Counted from the first letter of the stretch, positions 30,754-40,662 are shown. The stretch is 64,000 bases of DNA from Alteripontixanthobacter maritimus (GCF_003340475.1 NZ_QBKA01000002.1:1311501-1375500), one strand, 5' to 3'. Notes: generated by a model not told the origin, from the sequence alone. A program made the numbers and translations.

Positions 30754-32442
30754 ATGGCCATCGAATTGGAAAACGAAGCTGCACAATCTACCAGCGCGCT
30801 GGGGCCGCTGGTTGGCCTGACGCGCGAGGATATTTTTGGCGCGGTAGCGGTACTGCTGCGTGAAACAGCTTCTAACCCAGCCCGGTTGATGCGTCATAGC
30901 CAGGCGATGGGCAGCGATATGCTGAAAATCATGACCGGCCAAAGCGATCTTGCCCCCGATGCCAAGGACAAACGTTTTCGCGATCCCGCTTGGCAGTACA
31001 ATCCGTTCATGCGGGCTGGCGCCCAATATTACCTCGCTGTGCAGAAAGGTATGGCGAACTGGATCGACGAACTGGAGCTGGACGCGCTGGAGAAGGACCG
31101 CGCGCGGTTCATATCGACCATCATTATTGATGCGCTCGCACCCACCAATACGCTGGCGGGCAATCCCGCAGCCCAGAAACGCGTGATCGACAGCGGCGGC
31201 ATGTCGATCATCAAGGGACTGAAAAACGCCTATACCGACCTCACCAAGAACAAGGGCATGGTCAGCCAGGTCGACAAGACTCCGTTCGAACTTGGGAAGA
31301 ATATCGCAATCTCGAAAGGTTCGGTAGTGCTGCGGACCGAGATGATGGAGCTGGTGCAATATGCGCCGACCACGGACGAAGTGTACGAAATCCCTCAGCT
31401 CACCATCCCACCGCAGATCAATAAGATGTATATCAACGACTTGAGCCCCGATAAGTCGGTGGTGAAATGGCAAGTCGATAATGGCATCCAGACGTTCGTT
31501 ATCTCGTGGCGCAATCCAACCAAGGAACAGGGCCATTGGGACATGGCCGATTACGTCCGGTCCTGCCGCGAGGCGATGGAAGCGGTTGCCGATATCACGG
31601 GTGCGAAGAAAGTGAATGTCTCGGCCGGGTGCTCGGGTGGGCAAACGGCAACCATGCTGGCCAGCAAGATGGCGGCCGACAAGGACGATCTGCTCGGAAC
31701 GCTGACGCTGATGGTGTGCGTTCTGCACCCGAAACAAGACGATATAGAAGCCGGCTCGCTGATCAGCGAAAATGGCTTGCAACTGGCTCGACAACGGGCT
31801 GCGAAGCAGGGGATCATCAGCGGGGATAGCCTGTCCCGCAGCTTTGCCTGGATGCGGCCGAACGACCTCATCTGGAACTACGTCATCAACAATTACCTGA
31901 TGGGCGACGATCCGCCCGCTTTCGACGTGTTGTTTTGGAACGCAGACGCAACCAACCTGTCCGCCAGCCTGATGGGTGATTTCCTGACCGTTTTCGAAAC
32001 GCTCGCCTTTACCAAAAAGGGCGAGGTCGAAATGGCGGATCACAAGATCGACCTCAGCAAGATTACTGCCGACCTTTTCATTCTGGGCGGCGTGACAGAT
32101 CACATCACTCCGTGGAAGGCAACCTACCGTTCTACCCAGCTGTTCGGCAGCAAGGACGTGACCTACGTGCTAAGCCAGTCCGGTCACATGCAAGCGATCC
32201 TGAACCCTCCCGGCAATCCGAAGGCGAAATATTTCGTACAGGAAAAGAAGGGCAGACTACCTACGACAGCGGATAAATGGCTCGAGGGAGCAACGGAAGT
32301 TGCTGGTAGCTGGTGGCCGTTCTGGATGGAATGGCTGCAAGAACGTGCCGGCAAAAAGACGAAAGCACCGGCCAAGCTGGGGAATGCAAAACACAAGCCG
32401 CTGGACCCCGCCCCCGGTCTGTATGTACTGGAACAGTGCTGA
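30754..32442 (+). CDS. phaC: Class II-like polyhydroxyalkanoate synthase
   Basis: 562 aa. The polymerase active site is the lipase-like box AGCSGG with nucleophile Cys293, completed by Asp449 (GGVTDHITPW) and His478 (SQSGHMQ). The stretches FAWMRPNDLIWNYVINNYLMG, PPAFDVLFWNADATNL and the C-terminal LGNAKHKPLDPAPGLYVL closely follow the Pseudomonas class II (medium-chain) synthases as remembered. It is followed, like the Pseudomonas phaC1-phaZ pair, by a PHA depolymerase gene. The ATG at 30754 follows GGGAGAG. Substrate chain length is inference. Confidence 0.9.
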   Translation: MAIELENEAAQSTSALGPLVGLTREDIFGAVAVLLRETASNPARLMRHSQAMGSDMLKIMTGQSDLAPDAKDKRFRDPAWQYNPFMRAGAQYYLAVQKGMANWIDELELDALEKDRARFISTIIIDALAPTNTLAGNPAAQKRVIDSGGMSIIKGLKNAYTDLTKNKGMVSQVDKTPFELGKNIAISKGSVVLRTEMMELVQYAPTTDEVYEIPQLTIPPQINKMYINDLSPDKSVVKWQVDNGIQTFVISWRNPTKEQGHWDMADYVRSCREAMEAVADITGAKKVNVSAGCSGGQTATMLASKMAADKDDLLGTLTLMVCVLHPKQDDIEAGSLISENGLQLARQRAAKQGIISGDSLSRSFAWMRPNDLIWNYVINNYLMGDDPPAFDVLFWNADATNLSASLMGDFLTVFETLAFTKKGEVEMADHKIDLSKITADLFILGGVTDHITPWKATYRSTQLFGSKDVTYVLSQSGHMQAILNPPGNPKAKYFVQEKKGRLPTTADKWLEGATEVAGSWWPFWMEWLQERAGKKTKAPAKLGNAKHKPLDPAPGLYVLEQC

Positions 32443-32521
32443 CGATAGGTACGCGGCATTCGCCCACGCCGATCTTTCGCCATAAACGGGTCTTTTGCGC
32501 AGACCGCTTCTAAGGATCGAT

Positions 32522-33397
32522 ATGCTAGCCGCTAAAAAGTCCCGCCCCTTGCCCAAAGGTGAGGAAATGACTGCCGTCGTTTCGTTAGAAGAGGTTTCCG
32601 GCCGGACATTACGGGTCGCTCGCTGGCGTATGGATGAACCATCCGACCATCCGCCGGTGTTGTTCTTCAACGGGATCGGCGCGAATATCGAAGCGGTGGC
32701 TCCGCTGGCCGAAGCGATGACCGATCGCGCCTTCATCATGTTCGACATGCCGGGCACGGGCGAAAGCCCTGATCCGACGATCCCCTACAACCCTTTCACG
32801 ATGAGTTGGACCGCGGCCAAGCTGCTGGACCGGTTCGGGCTGGACGAGGTCGATGTTATGGGCGTGAGCTGGGGCGGAGCGATGGCGCAGCATTTCGCGC
32901 TGCAGCATCCGAAGAAAACCCGTAAACTGGTTTTGTGCGCCACCACGGCGGGCATGCTCATGGTGCCCGGCAATCCGGCAGCTTTTACTAAAATGGCCAA
33001 TCCGCGCCGCTATATCGACGCCAATTACATGAACGAACATTTCGCCACACTATATGGCGGGATGACCAAAGATGTGGCCGACAAGAAGAGCCATATCGGC
33101 CGGTTGAAGCCTCCCTCACCGCGCGGTTACATCTACCAGCTTCTGGCGATGATCGGCTGGACCAGCCTACCCGCGCTTCCTTTTATGTCGAAAGACACGC
33201 TTATCATGATGGGCGCGGACGACCAGATCGTGCCGCTGATCAACGGCAAGATCCTGAACCGTATGATCCCAAACTCGGTGCTGGAAGTCTTCGAGGGCGG
33301 CGGCCATCTGTTCCTGCTCACGCATGCGGAGGAAAGCATCGCCATGCTGAGGGAATTTTTGGTGCCCCTCGTTAATGAAGAGCCGGCGGCAGCTTAA
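32522..33397 (+). CDS. phaZ: Poly(3-hydroxyalkanoate) depolymerase, intracellular, alpha/beta hydrolase fold
   Basis: 291 aa. Alpha/beta hydrolase with nucleophile elbow GVSWGG, oxyanion-region FFNGIGAN, acid in GADDQIVPL and histidine in GGGHLFLLTHAEE. The run VLCATTAGMLMVPGNP...ANPRRYI and the GWTSLPALP segment match the Pseudomonas medium-chain PHA depolymerase PhaZ family. The start at 32522 follows AAGGA; a TTG at 32495 would add nine residues. It lies 79 bases after phaC in the same direction and should mobilise stored polymer. Confidence 0.88.
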   Translation: MLAAKKSRPLPKGEEMTAVVSLEEVSGRTLRVARWRMDEPSDHPPVLFFNGIGANIEAVAPLAEAMTDRAFIMFDMPGTGESPDPTIPYNPFTMSWTAAKLLDRFGLDEVDVMGVSWGGAMAQHFALQHPKKTRKLVLCATTAGMLMVPGNPAAFTKMANPRRYIDANYMNEHFATLYGGMTKDVADKKSHIGRLKPPSPRGYIYQLLAMIGWTSLPALPFMSKDTLIMMGADDQIVPLINGKILNRMIPNSVLEVFEGGGHLFLLTHAEESIAMLREFLVPLVNEEPAAA

Positions 33398-33421
33398 GAA
33401 TTCGGCAGTTGTGCGAGAACA

Positions 33422-34516
33422 CTATAGCTCGATGATGATACCCTTGGCCGGGTCTACGGTCCCTGCCACCATCGCTTGATACGCCTCGCGAGCCTCGGCA
33501 ATACCGCGATGCCGTTCTATTTCGACCGTGCCAGCTGCGTCTTGCAGGAACGCATGCCAGCTCTGCGCGATGTCCTGCCCGAACGCGGCTGACCCTGATT
33601 GCTTGATGGCTGCGACCGCATGGTCCGGCGCGAAGAACAAGACGGGTTTCGGACCCGGCAGATCAGTCGCTCCGCCCAGCCCGCTACCGCGCTCGTCGAT
33701 ATGGGTCGCGCCCACCAGGCAGGAATATTTCAGCGCATCGCCCAAAGTTGTATGAATATCGGCCAACAATTTCGCGTTACCTGCAAAATCCACGACCACG
33801 CTGGGCCGCTGCTGCAGTTCCGCTATTGCCTCGTAGGGCAGCACCTCGTCGTAAAGGCCAGTACCACGCACAAAATCCACATTCCCAGTCGAAGTCAGGC
33901 CAATGCGCTTTGTTTCAGGCGAGCGATGTTTCGCCACACTGGCACAGCCCAATGCCGTTTTTGACGAAGCGCTGGTCATCAATACCGCGTCTGCCCCAAA
34001 CCAGCCTTCGCGCCGCATGAAGCTTTCGATGAGGAAGCCGGTCTTGAACAACGGACCGAATAGCATCCGCTCCGCTTCACGCGAAGGATCATGTTCCGGA
34101 TCGGCCGCGAGACGCGAATACTGATTGTAGATCGGGCTCATTGGTTGACGATGTTCGGCTATGTCGACGAAGCCACTTTCGCTCACCTTGCCGGGCAGGA
34201 CATCCAGATGCGTACCCATCGGCAGGTAACCGTAAACGCGCTCACCGGTCGCGAATTGCGGGTGATTGGTTTCGATAACCTGGGCATGGCCCCAAACTGG
34301 TACAATGCCTTTGTCTGCAGATGCCGGAAAGAAATTCCAGTACCCGAACCCATCACCCACGACCGCATAAGTGATATTGTTCGCGGTGATGGAGAAGCTT
34401 TCGATCGCCAGCCGTATCGCATCCGCCGCCAACGCGTTCTGCGAAACTTCGTCGGTTTCGGCCTGTGTCAAATCAGCTTTATCGACATAAACGGCTTCTG
34501 ATGCGGTTTGCGGCAT
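33422..34516 (-). CDS. DUF2855 family protein (MDR/quinone reductase-like)
   Basis: 364 aa. The pattern NNITYAVVGDGFGYWNFFPA, GYLPMGTHLDV and FFAPDH matches the DUF2855 family, which appears to be a degenerate medium-chain reductase fold: an N-terminal GroES-like part, then a Rossmann-like half around LMTSASSKTALGCA. No enzymatic activity is established for it as far as I know. It is convergent with phaZ, with a 24-base gap. Confidence 0.82.
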   Translation of the reverse strand: MPQTASEAVYVDKADLTQAETDEVSQNALAADAIRLAIESFSITANNITYAVVGDGFGYWNFFPASADKGIVPVWGHAQVIETNHPQFATGERVYGYLPMGTHLDVLPGKVSESGFVDIAEHRQPMSPIYNQYSRLAADPEHDPSREAERMLFGPLFKTGFLIESFMRREGWFGADAVLMTSASSKTALGCASVAKHRSPETKRIGLTSTGNVDFVRGTGLYDEVLPYEAIAELQQRPSVVVDFAGNAKLLADIHTTLGDALKYSCLVGATHIDERGSGLGGATDLPGPKPVLFFAPDHAVAAIKQSGSAAFGQDIAQSWHAFLQDAAGTVEIERHRGIAEAREAYQAMVAGTVDPAKGIIIEL

Positions 34517-34610
34517 GGAAGGCTCCTGTGGTGATCCAGCAAGCTAGCCCACGTCACCTGCGTTGGCGAGCGCCGACCCGCATGACGGCGGCACTATCGG
34601 CGAAAAATCG

Positions 34611-35738
34611 TCAGACCCGCATCGGCATTAGGACGTAGAGCGCCGGGCTGTTGTCATCCTTACGAATCAGTGTCGGGGCGCCTGCATCGGCCAGATGCAG
34701 TTCCACCGTATCGCTGTCGATCTGGGCGAGAATGTCCTTCAGGTAATTGGCGTTGAAGCCAATTTCCAAAGCCTCGGCCCCGTAATCGGCAGCGATTTCC
34801 TCGGCAGCGGTGCCATTATCCGGGCTGGTGACGGACAGAGTGACCTTGTCCTTGTCCACGCCCATCTTGACCGCTCGCGTTTTCTCGGTCGCGATTGTGG
34901 CGACACGATCGACGCCTTCGAAAAAGCTGCGCGGATCGAGCTTCAATAGCTTGTCGTTTCCGGTCGGGATCACGCGGCTGTAATCCGGGAAGGTGCCGTC
35001 GATCAGTTTGGAAGTGAGGATAACCCCGCCCTCCCCGCCCAAAGTGAAACGTATTTTGCTGGCGCTGAGATCGATCTGCACATTGCCTTCCATTGATTCG
35101 TCCAGCAGCTTCCGCAGTTCCGCCACCGCTTTGCGCGGGACGATTACATCGGGCATTCCCTCCGCGCCGTCGGGCCGGTCGAGCGTGAAGCGGGCAAGAC
35201 GGTGGCCATCGGTCGCAGCCGCCTTCAGGACGGGCTTGTCTTCCTCCGACACGTGCAGGAAAATGCCGTTCAGGTAGTACCGCGTTTCTTCTGTTGAAAT
35301 GGCGAACCGGGTGCGGTCGATCATCTCCGCCAGCAGCTTGGCCGGTAGTTCGAAACTGGTCGGCAGATCGCCTTCCGCGATCATCGGAAAATCGTCACGC
35401 GGCAGGGTCGGTAGCTGGAACCGGCTGCGTCCCGCCTTGACCGTCATACGGTTGTCGGCGGTTTCCAGGCTGACCTGGCTGCCGTCCGGGAGCTTGCGGG
35501 CGATATCGAATAACAGATGTGCCGACACCGTAATCGCGCCAGGCGTGTCGACCGATGCTGCCGCCATGTTCTCGACCACCTGCAAGTCCAGGTCGGTCGC
35601 CATCACCTTCAGCGAACCGGCCGCGTCCGCATCGATCAGAACATTCGACAGGATGGGAATGGTGTTGCGACGTTCAACCACGGATTGCACGTGGGACAAG
35701 CACCGCAGCAATGTGGCGCGTTCGATGGTAGCCTTCAT
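34611..35738 (-). CDS. dnaN: DNA polymerase III sliding clamp (beta subunit)
   Basis: 375 aa, the family length. Three beta-clamp repeats; characteristic points are the N-terminal MKATIERATLL, SVVERRNTIPILSNVLI, the central TNETRY-like EETRYYLNGIF and VIPTGNDKLL, and the C-terminal end ALYVLMPMRV. The ring dimer tethers DNA polymerase III and other enzymes to DNA. It is not beside dnaA here; the neighbours are fabG (upstream in position, about 200 bases away) and the DUF2855 gene. Confidence 0.97.
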   Translation of the reverse strand: MKATIERATLLRCLSHVQSVVERRNTIPILSNVLIDADAAGSLKVMATDLDLQVVENMAAASVDTPGAITVSAHLLFDIARKLPDGSQVSLETADNRMTVKAGRSRFQLPTLPRDDFPMIAEGDLPTSFELPAKLLAEMIDRTRFAISTEETRYYLNGIFLHVSEEDKPVLKAAATDGHRLARFTLDRPDGAEGMPDVIVPRKAVAELRKLLDESMEGNVQIDLSASKIRFTLGGEGGVILTSKLIDGTFPDYSRVIPTGNDKLLKLDPRSFFEGVDRVATIATEKTRAVKMGVDKDKVTLSVTSPDNGTAAEEIAADYGAEALEIGFNANYLKDILAQIDSDTVELHLADAGAPTLIRKDDNSPALYVLMPMRV

Positions 35739-35935
35739 CAGATCCCCCTTGGCATGACCGGGGACGGCGCAAAATCGCCGCGCGCGCCCGGTGACGCTGC
35801 GAAAAACGGTTGGCTCATCCTTAGCGGGGTGCGCCTATGCGGCAAGCGGATGCTGCACTGCGCCCGCGAGATTTGCGGGTAAGTTGGGGATAATTTCCGA
35901 TGTTCACGTGCTGTTCCGCGCACAATCGAAAGTCC

Positions 35936-36688
35936 TCACCCGAGCATCGCCATCCCGCCATTCACATGCAGCGTCTGACCGGTGACGTAACCTACTTCCT
36001 TGCTCGCAAGATAAGCCACTGCTGCACCGATATCGTCGCCTTCGCCCATACGGCCCATCGGGATGCGGGTATTGATCGAGCTTTTCTGATCTTCGGTCAG
36101 TTCTTCGGTCATGGCGGTCCGGATAAAACCTGGCGCGACGCAATTGACGGTAATTCCGCGCGTCGCCAGTTCCTGCGCCAGCGATTTGGACATACCGGTA
36201 AGTCCTGCCTTTGCCGCGACGTAATTCATCTGCCCGGGATTGCCGGTCGTACCCACCACGCTAGTAATGGAGACGATTCGGCCAAATCTGGCCTTCATCA
36301 TCGGGCGCGCGGCGGAACGCATTAGCCGGAACGCGGCGGTAAGGTTTACCTGCAGCACCTGCTCCCACTCTTCATCCTTCATGCGCATGGCCAGATTGTC
36401 ACGCGTGATACCGGCATTGTTCACCAGAATGTCGATACTTCCCAGCGTGTCGACCGTAGCTGGTACAAGCTCGTCCACCTGATGCGAATCCGACAGGTTA
36501 CAGGTAATCTCGACATGATCGCCGCCAACTTCCGCCTGCAATTGTTCGCGGAATATGCGCAGCTTCTCGCCATTGGATCCCGACAGCGCCAATCGCGCGC
36601 CTTGCCGTGCAAGGGCGTAGGCGATGGAGGACCCGATGCCCCCGCTGGCGCCTGTAACAAGTGCGGTCATTCCTTTGAGCGAAAACAT
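35936..36688 (-). CDS. fabG: 3-oxoacyl-ACP reductase
   Basis: 250 aa SDR of fatty acid elongation: NADPH reduction of 3-oxoacyl-ACP. Signatures are GASGGIG (residues about 12-18), NNAGITRDNLAMRM, catalytic Ser in ITSVVG and Tyr/Lys in MNYVAAKAG, GFIRTAMTEEL and the end GQTLHVNGGMAM. The ATG at 36688 gives MFSLKGMTALVTG; an ATG 13 codons upstream gives an atypical extension. It follows the beta-propeller lipoprotein gene, which separates it from fabD. Confidence 0.95.
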   Translation of the reverse strand: MFSLKGMTALVTGASGGIGSSIAYALARQGARLALSGSNGEKLRIFREQLQAEVGGDHVEITCNLSDSHQVDELVPATVDTLGSIDILVNNAGITRDNLAMRMKDEEWEQVLQVNLTAAFRLMRSAARPMMKARFGRIVSITSVVGTTGNPGQMNYVAAKAGLTGMSKSLAQELATRGITVNCVAPGFIRTAMTEELTEDQKSSINTRIPMGRMGEGDDIGAAVAYLASKEVGYVTGQTLHVNGGMAMLG

Positions 36689-36753
36689 CGGCAGCGCATC
36701 CTTCTGGTGGAGCAAGAAACTATCCACCGCCTAGGCCCTGGCGCTGGGCCGGG

Positions 36754-38820
36754 TCAATTGTCCGAAAGATTCGCACCCCGACCACGTGCATGTTCCGGTG
36801 CAAAGTCCACCCGGCGGCGCTCGGTAATCTGACCATTGGTCAGACGACCCTCTACAAGCTCGTATCCGAGCAAAGCAAAAATGCGATTGCCAAGGAATAT
36901 CGGACGGGCATTGCCATACCAATCCACGCACGAAGCCTTGCAGCCGTCGTCCTGTGCGCGGCGACGGTAAGCTTCCAATTGACCAACCGGTGACAATTTG
37001 CGCTTGTCGCGTGACAGGAACATGATGGCCGAACCGGAGCCAAGGAATGGCGTCGGGCCGTAACCTGCCGGTGGGGGCGGAGGCGCGGGTGCTATTGGCA
37101 TACTGCTGTTTGGCCCGGGCATCGAAACCGGCGGCGGAGGCGTAGTATCCGATGGGCGGGGAACACGGCGCTGCAACATTACCGGCAGACCCAACAGTCC
37201 GCTGTCGCCGGTTCTATCATTGGTATTCGGGCGGTAGAAAAACGCCTGACTGCGGTTCTCGCCTTCCGCTGCGCCGGGCAACATGAATGTATCTTCGAGC
37301 CGCGCCTTGCCGGTCGCGGCGTCGAGGGCGATTGCGGAGAAGCCGAGCGCACCTGCAGTGTCCATCCCGATCGCCACGCCGTCACGGCCCATCAGGTTCA
37401 GGCGGCTAACACCATGCGGCATTGCGATCCGCTGCACATCCTGTCCACCTAGTGGAACCGCAAAGAGCGTCTGCTCTACGCCGGGGTCACGCGGGTTCTC
37501 GCCGCTGTACAGAAGGTGCCGCCCTACGAAGCGGTTCTGGAACGAAGAGTCAGCAGGCCGGGGCAGGCTGCGATACAGGCTATCAGCCGCGCTTTCGCTA
37601 CCGTCGCCGAAGCTCTCCAAGGGCAATCGCAACAGCGCCACATCGCCGCCACTCACTTCCGGGCCCCACATTGCATCGCCTCGTGAATTCCCCCGCACGA
37701 CCACGTTCAACACGCGATCGGAGCCATCTTCGCGGAACGAGAACTGGTCTACCGGCGCGCCACGTACCTGCAGCGCTTGAGGCGCCGAACCATCGAGCGG
37801 CATCCGGTAGAGCCAAGCTGGCTGCGCATCCTCTCCCGACCGGTAATGATCGTCCGTTCCGGTCCAGACATAGACTGCGTCCTGCGAAACGTAGAAGCTG
37901 CGCCCCCATCCACCGTACACACCGTTGGTGCTGCAATCGAACTCCCGCGCACCAGGATCGCATTCGGTGACCGTGTGTAGCGTACTGACGGAGGAACGCC
38001 TGTCCGTACGGATAGGCGCCGGGACATAAAGATCGCTTGGCCCGGCAATAGGCGCGAAGTCCGGCTCTGCGCCGCTGTCAACGTCCTCCAGTACCGCAAG
38101 CCCTGGCACGGCGTCGCGCCAATCCCGCCCCCACCAGATCGGCAGTGGCGCATACAAAACCAGCCGATCACCGATCAGTCGAGAGGCGTAATTCCGCGAC
38201 GAATAATAATCGGCAGAGCGCAAATAGTGCGTATCGCGATAGGAAAGCCCGCCATTCGAGGCAATGTCGAAACGGCTGATTTCCGTGCCTGAATTGCCGT
38301 AGGAATAACCGATTACCACGACCATATCGCCCGCAATTAGCATTTCGTCATACCAAGTGTCACCGGGACGCGGGTCACCGGGTGGGAAGGCGTCGATATA
38401 ATCAACCGGGGTCAGGGCATTCCCGCCGACTTTTACGGTAAACAACCGTCCGCGCCGCAACACGACCAGATGATCGCCATGCGTTTTGACGATGCCACCT
38501 TCGTCGACACCTGCCTCTTGCACATTGGTGATTTGTTCAGCACCCGCCTGCCGCGGCGTAACCTGTTGAGAGACCGGAGGTGGTGGCGGCAAAGCCATAG
38601 GTGCCGACGCGGACTCCTCGACATCTACTGAAGCGACCCACCCCGACCCGTTCTTATGTCGATCAAGGAACGCGACAAGGGCTTCCTCGCTCTCGAACGC
38701 GGCCATGGCCTTGTCGGCCGATCCCGGCGGCGGCAAGTCGACTTTGGAGCAGGACCCAACAATCATCAGCCCGCCGATGGCGGCAGATATAAGTACGGTA
38801 GAACGAATCATTGGACGCAT
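36754..38820 (-). CDS. Beta-propeller domain lipoprotein
   Basis: 688 aa. The ATG at 38820 follows GGGGAGAG. The signal peptide has lipobox IVGSC, so it should be a lipoprotein. The body matches the secreted beta-propeller domain family, hallmark VQEAGVDEGGIVKTHGDHLV (about residue 100), with many blade-like repeats. A Pro-rich insertion (about 585-620) looks disordered. The function of this family is not established; roles in surface binding are guesses. It lies 31 bases after fabD and 65 bases before fabG in the same direction, an unusual place between two fatty-acid synthesis genes. Confidence 0.82.
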   Translation of the reverse strand: MRPMIRSTVLISAAIGGLMIVGSCSKVDLPPPGSADKAMAAFESEEALVAFLDRHKNGSGWVASVDVEESASAPMALPPPPPVSQQVTPRQAGAEQITNVQEAGVDEGGIVKTHGDHLVVLRRGRLFTVKVGGNALTPVDYIDAFPPGDPRPGDTWYDEMLIAGDMVVVIGYSYGNSGTEISRFDIASNGGLSYRDTHYLRSADYYSSRNYASRLIGDRLVLYAPLPIWWGRDWRDAVPGLAVLEDVDSGAEPDFAPIAGPSDLYVPAPIRTDRRSSVSTLHTVTECDPGAREFDCSTNGVYGGWGRSFYVSQDAVYVWTGTDDHYRSGEDAQPAWLYRMPLDGSAPQALQVRGAPVDQFSFREDGSDRVLNVVVRGNSRGDAMWGPEVSGGDVALLRLPLESFGDGSESAADSLYRSLPRPADSSFQNRFVGRHLLYSGENPRDPGVEQTLFAVPLGGQDVQRIAMPHGVSRLNLMGRDGVAIGMDTAGALGFSAIALDAATGKARLEDTFMLPGAAEGENRSQAFFYRPNTNDRTGDSGLLGLPVMLQRRVPRPSDTTPPPPVSMPGPNSSMPIAPAPPPPPAGYGPTPFLGSGSAIMFLSRDKRKLSPVGQLEAYRRRAQDDGCKASCVDWYGNARPIFLGNRIFALLGYELVEGRLTNGQITERRRVDFAPEHARGRGANLSDN

Positions 38821-38851
38821 GAGCACTCTCCCCATGCTCGATGATACAATA

Positions 38852-39787
38852 TTACATAGATTTAGCCAAAGCCTCGATGTCGTCCATGGAAACGACGCTC
38901 GTTACCTTGGCTTCGGGAGCAATACGCCCAATCATCGGACCAAGCACTTTGCCGCCCAGTTCGACGAAGTGTTCGATACCAGCCGCCTGCATTGCCAGGA
39001 CGCTTTCCCGCCACCTGACACGGCCCGTAACCTGATCGACCAGTAACCTCTGCACTTCCGCGGGTTCGGAAGCGCGGGCCGCGGTCACGTTCGCGTAAAC
39101 TTGCAACCGCAAAGGACGCGGACAGGTTTCATCCAGGGCTTGCTGCATCCGGTCAGCCGCAGGCTGCATCAGCGAACAGTGGAAAGGAGCCGAAACAGGC
39201 AATTTGATACCGCGCTTGATATCAAAATCACGAACCATGGAGATGGCGCGCTCGATGGCTCCGGTGTGGCCGGAAATGACGACCTGCGTCGGATCGTTAT
39301 CATTGGCGACAGCGCAGACTTCACCATCTGCCGCCGCATCGGCCAAAGCCTGCGCCTTCTCGATATCCGCACCCAGCAGCGCCGCCATCGTGCCCTCGCC
39401 CACAGGAACGGCAGCCTGCATTGCCTGCCCGCGGATTTTCAGCAGCCTTGCGGTGTCTGAAAGATTGAAGCCGCCCACGCTGGCCAGCGCGCTGTATTCT
39501 CCCAAGGAATGCCCCGCTACCGCTTCCCCGCGGTCAGACAGATGGATCGATCCTTCGCGCTCCAGCACGCGCACGATTGCAAGCGAATGAGCCATGATCG
39601 CGGGCTGAGCGTTTTCGGTAAGGGTCAGCTGGTCTTCCGGCCCGTCACGCATGATCGCAAAAAGCTTCTGCTCTAAAGCGTCATCGACTTCTTGAAAGGT
39701 TTCGCGGGCGGTGCTGCTGGCGGCGGCAAGTTCGCTGCCCATGCCGACTTTCTGGCTGCCCTGCCCCGGAAATACGAATGCGATCAT
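38852..39787 (-). CDS. fabD: Malonyl-CoA:ACP transacylase
   Basis: 311 aa. Loads malonyl groups onto acyl carrier protein. Signatures: FPGQGSQKVGMG at residues 5-16, nucleophile Ser in GHSLGEYSAL (about 92), the catalytic His in APFHCSLM, and the C-terminal GGKVLGPMI. Length is normal. It is upstream of the beta-propeller lipoprotein and fabG on the same strand. Confidence 0.97.
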   Translation of the reverse strand: MIAFVFPGQGSQKVGMGSELAAASSTARETFQEVDDALEQKLFAIMRDGPEDQLTLTENAQPAIMAHSLAIVRVLEREGSIHLSDRGEAVAGHSLGEYSALASVGGFNLSDTARLLKIRGQAMQAAVPVGEGTMAALLGADIEKAQALADAAADGEVCAVANDNDPTQVVISGHTGAIERAISMVRDFDIKRGIKLPVSAPFHCSLMQPAADRMQQALDETCPRPLRLQVYANVTAARASEPAEVQRLLVDQVTGRVRWRESVLAMQAAGIEHFVELGGKVLGPMIGRIAPEAKVTSVVSMDDIEALAKSM

Positions 39788-39822
39788 CTGAACTGTCCCA
39801 CCATGGCTGTATGCCGGCGTGG

Positions 39823-40662
39823 CTAGGTCGCGGCGGCGGGGCTGGCAAGCCCGAATGGCACCACGCGGTTATCGACAGTATGCCCGATTTGCGCCCGGCC
39901 AAGATAGGGAATGCCCATCCGCGCACACCAGTATTGCGCGATTTCTTCCGCCGACTGCCCAAACTCGCGGTCGTTTTCCGGAACAGCAGTGATCGCGCCC
40001 AGCCGAATGCCCGCAATCCCGGGTTCGAGCAGATTGGTTAGCTGGAAAAACAGGCGGTCAACCGCGTAAAGGTGCTCGCTCACTTCCTCCACCATCACCA
40101 CATGGTCTGTCACGTCCGGCATCAGCGGCGATCCGGCGACCATGCATAGAGTGATGAGATTGAATGCGACTGCGGGCGTCTTTCCATCCAACGACGGTTC
40201 TAGCCCACTGGTATCGCCAGCGAACCAGCGCAGCGAGCGTCTCACGCCCTCCCGCCCGCGTTCGCTGCGTGCGCTGACCGGCATCGGGGCGTGGACGCTC
40301 TGCCCGATATCATGGCGATACAGCGCGGCGAGCAGGTATCCGCAATCCGAAAAGCCGGCATAGGTTTTCTGCCGCGCATGTTCGTTCATGAAACTGATCG
40401 CTGCCTGCGCGATGCGGTTTGAGCCGTACCCGCCCTTGGCAAACCAGACGGTGTCAAAATTGGGATCGTTGGCGCAATCCACCAACGCTTCGGCCCGCAG
40501 CGCGTCGGGGCCGGCAAAATGACCGTCCACCGCGAAACATTGCGGGTGGAATTCTACAGAATGTTCGGGAAACTCCTCGGCCACCAGGTTCTGCAGCGCT
40601 TCGGCATGGGATCTGGTGATAGGCGTTGCGGGGGCGCAGATGGCGATGCGTGACATTTGCAT
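39823..40662 (-). CDS. S66-family LD-carboxypeptidase
   Basis: 279 aa. Two-domain LD-carboxypeptidase layout with WFAKGGYGSNRI before the nucleophile serine in AGFSDCGYLL (about residue 116), the Glu in VMVEEVSEHLYAVDRLF, and the His in GHTVDNRVVPFG near the C-terminus. Enzymes of this family remove the terminal D-alanine from murein tetrapeptides in the cytoplasm during peptidoglycan recycling. It is divergent, by about 115 bases, from a Mur ligase gene that could use the resulting tripeptide. Confidence 0.88.
   Translation of the reverse strand: MQMSRIAICAPATPITRSHAEALQNLVAEEFPEHSVEFHPQCFAVDGHFAGPDALRAEALVDCANDPNFDTVWFAKGGYGSNRIAQAAISFMNEHARQKTYAGFSDCGYLLAALYRHDIGQSVHAPMPVSARSERGREGVRRSLRWFAGDTSGLEPSLDGKTPAVAFNLITLCMVAGSPLMPDVTDHVVMVEEVSEHLYAVDRLFFQLTNLLEPGIAGIRLGAITAVPENDREFGQSAEEIAQYWCARMGIPYLGRAQIGHTVDNRVVPFGLASPAAAT

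Noticed and set aside
30205-32103. A 632-codon minus-strand frame across the reductase and phaC genes
   Set aside because: It crosses the boundary of two clearly real genes and has no motif or ribosome binding site.
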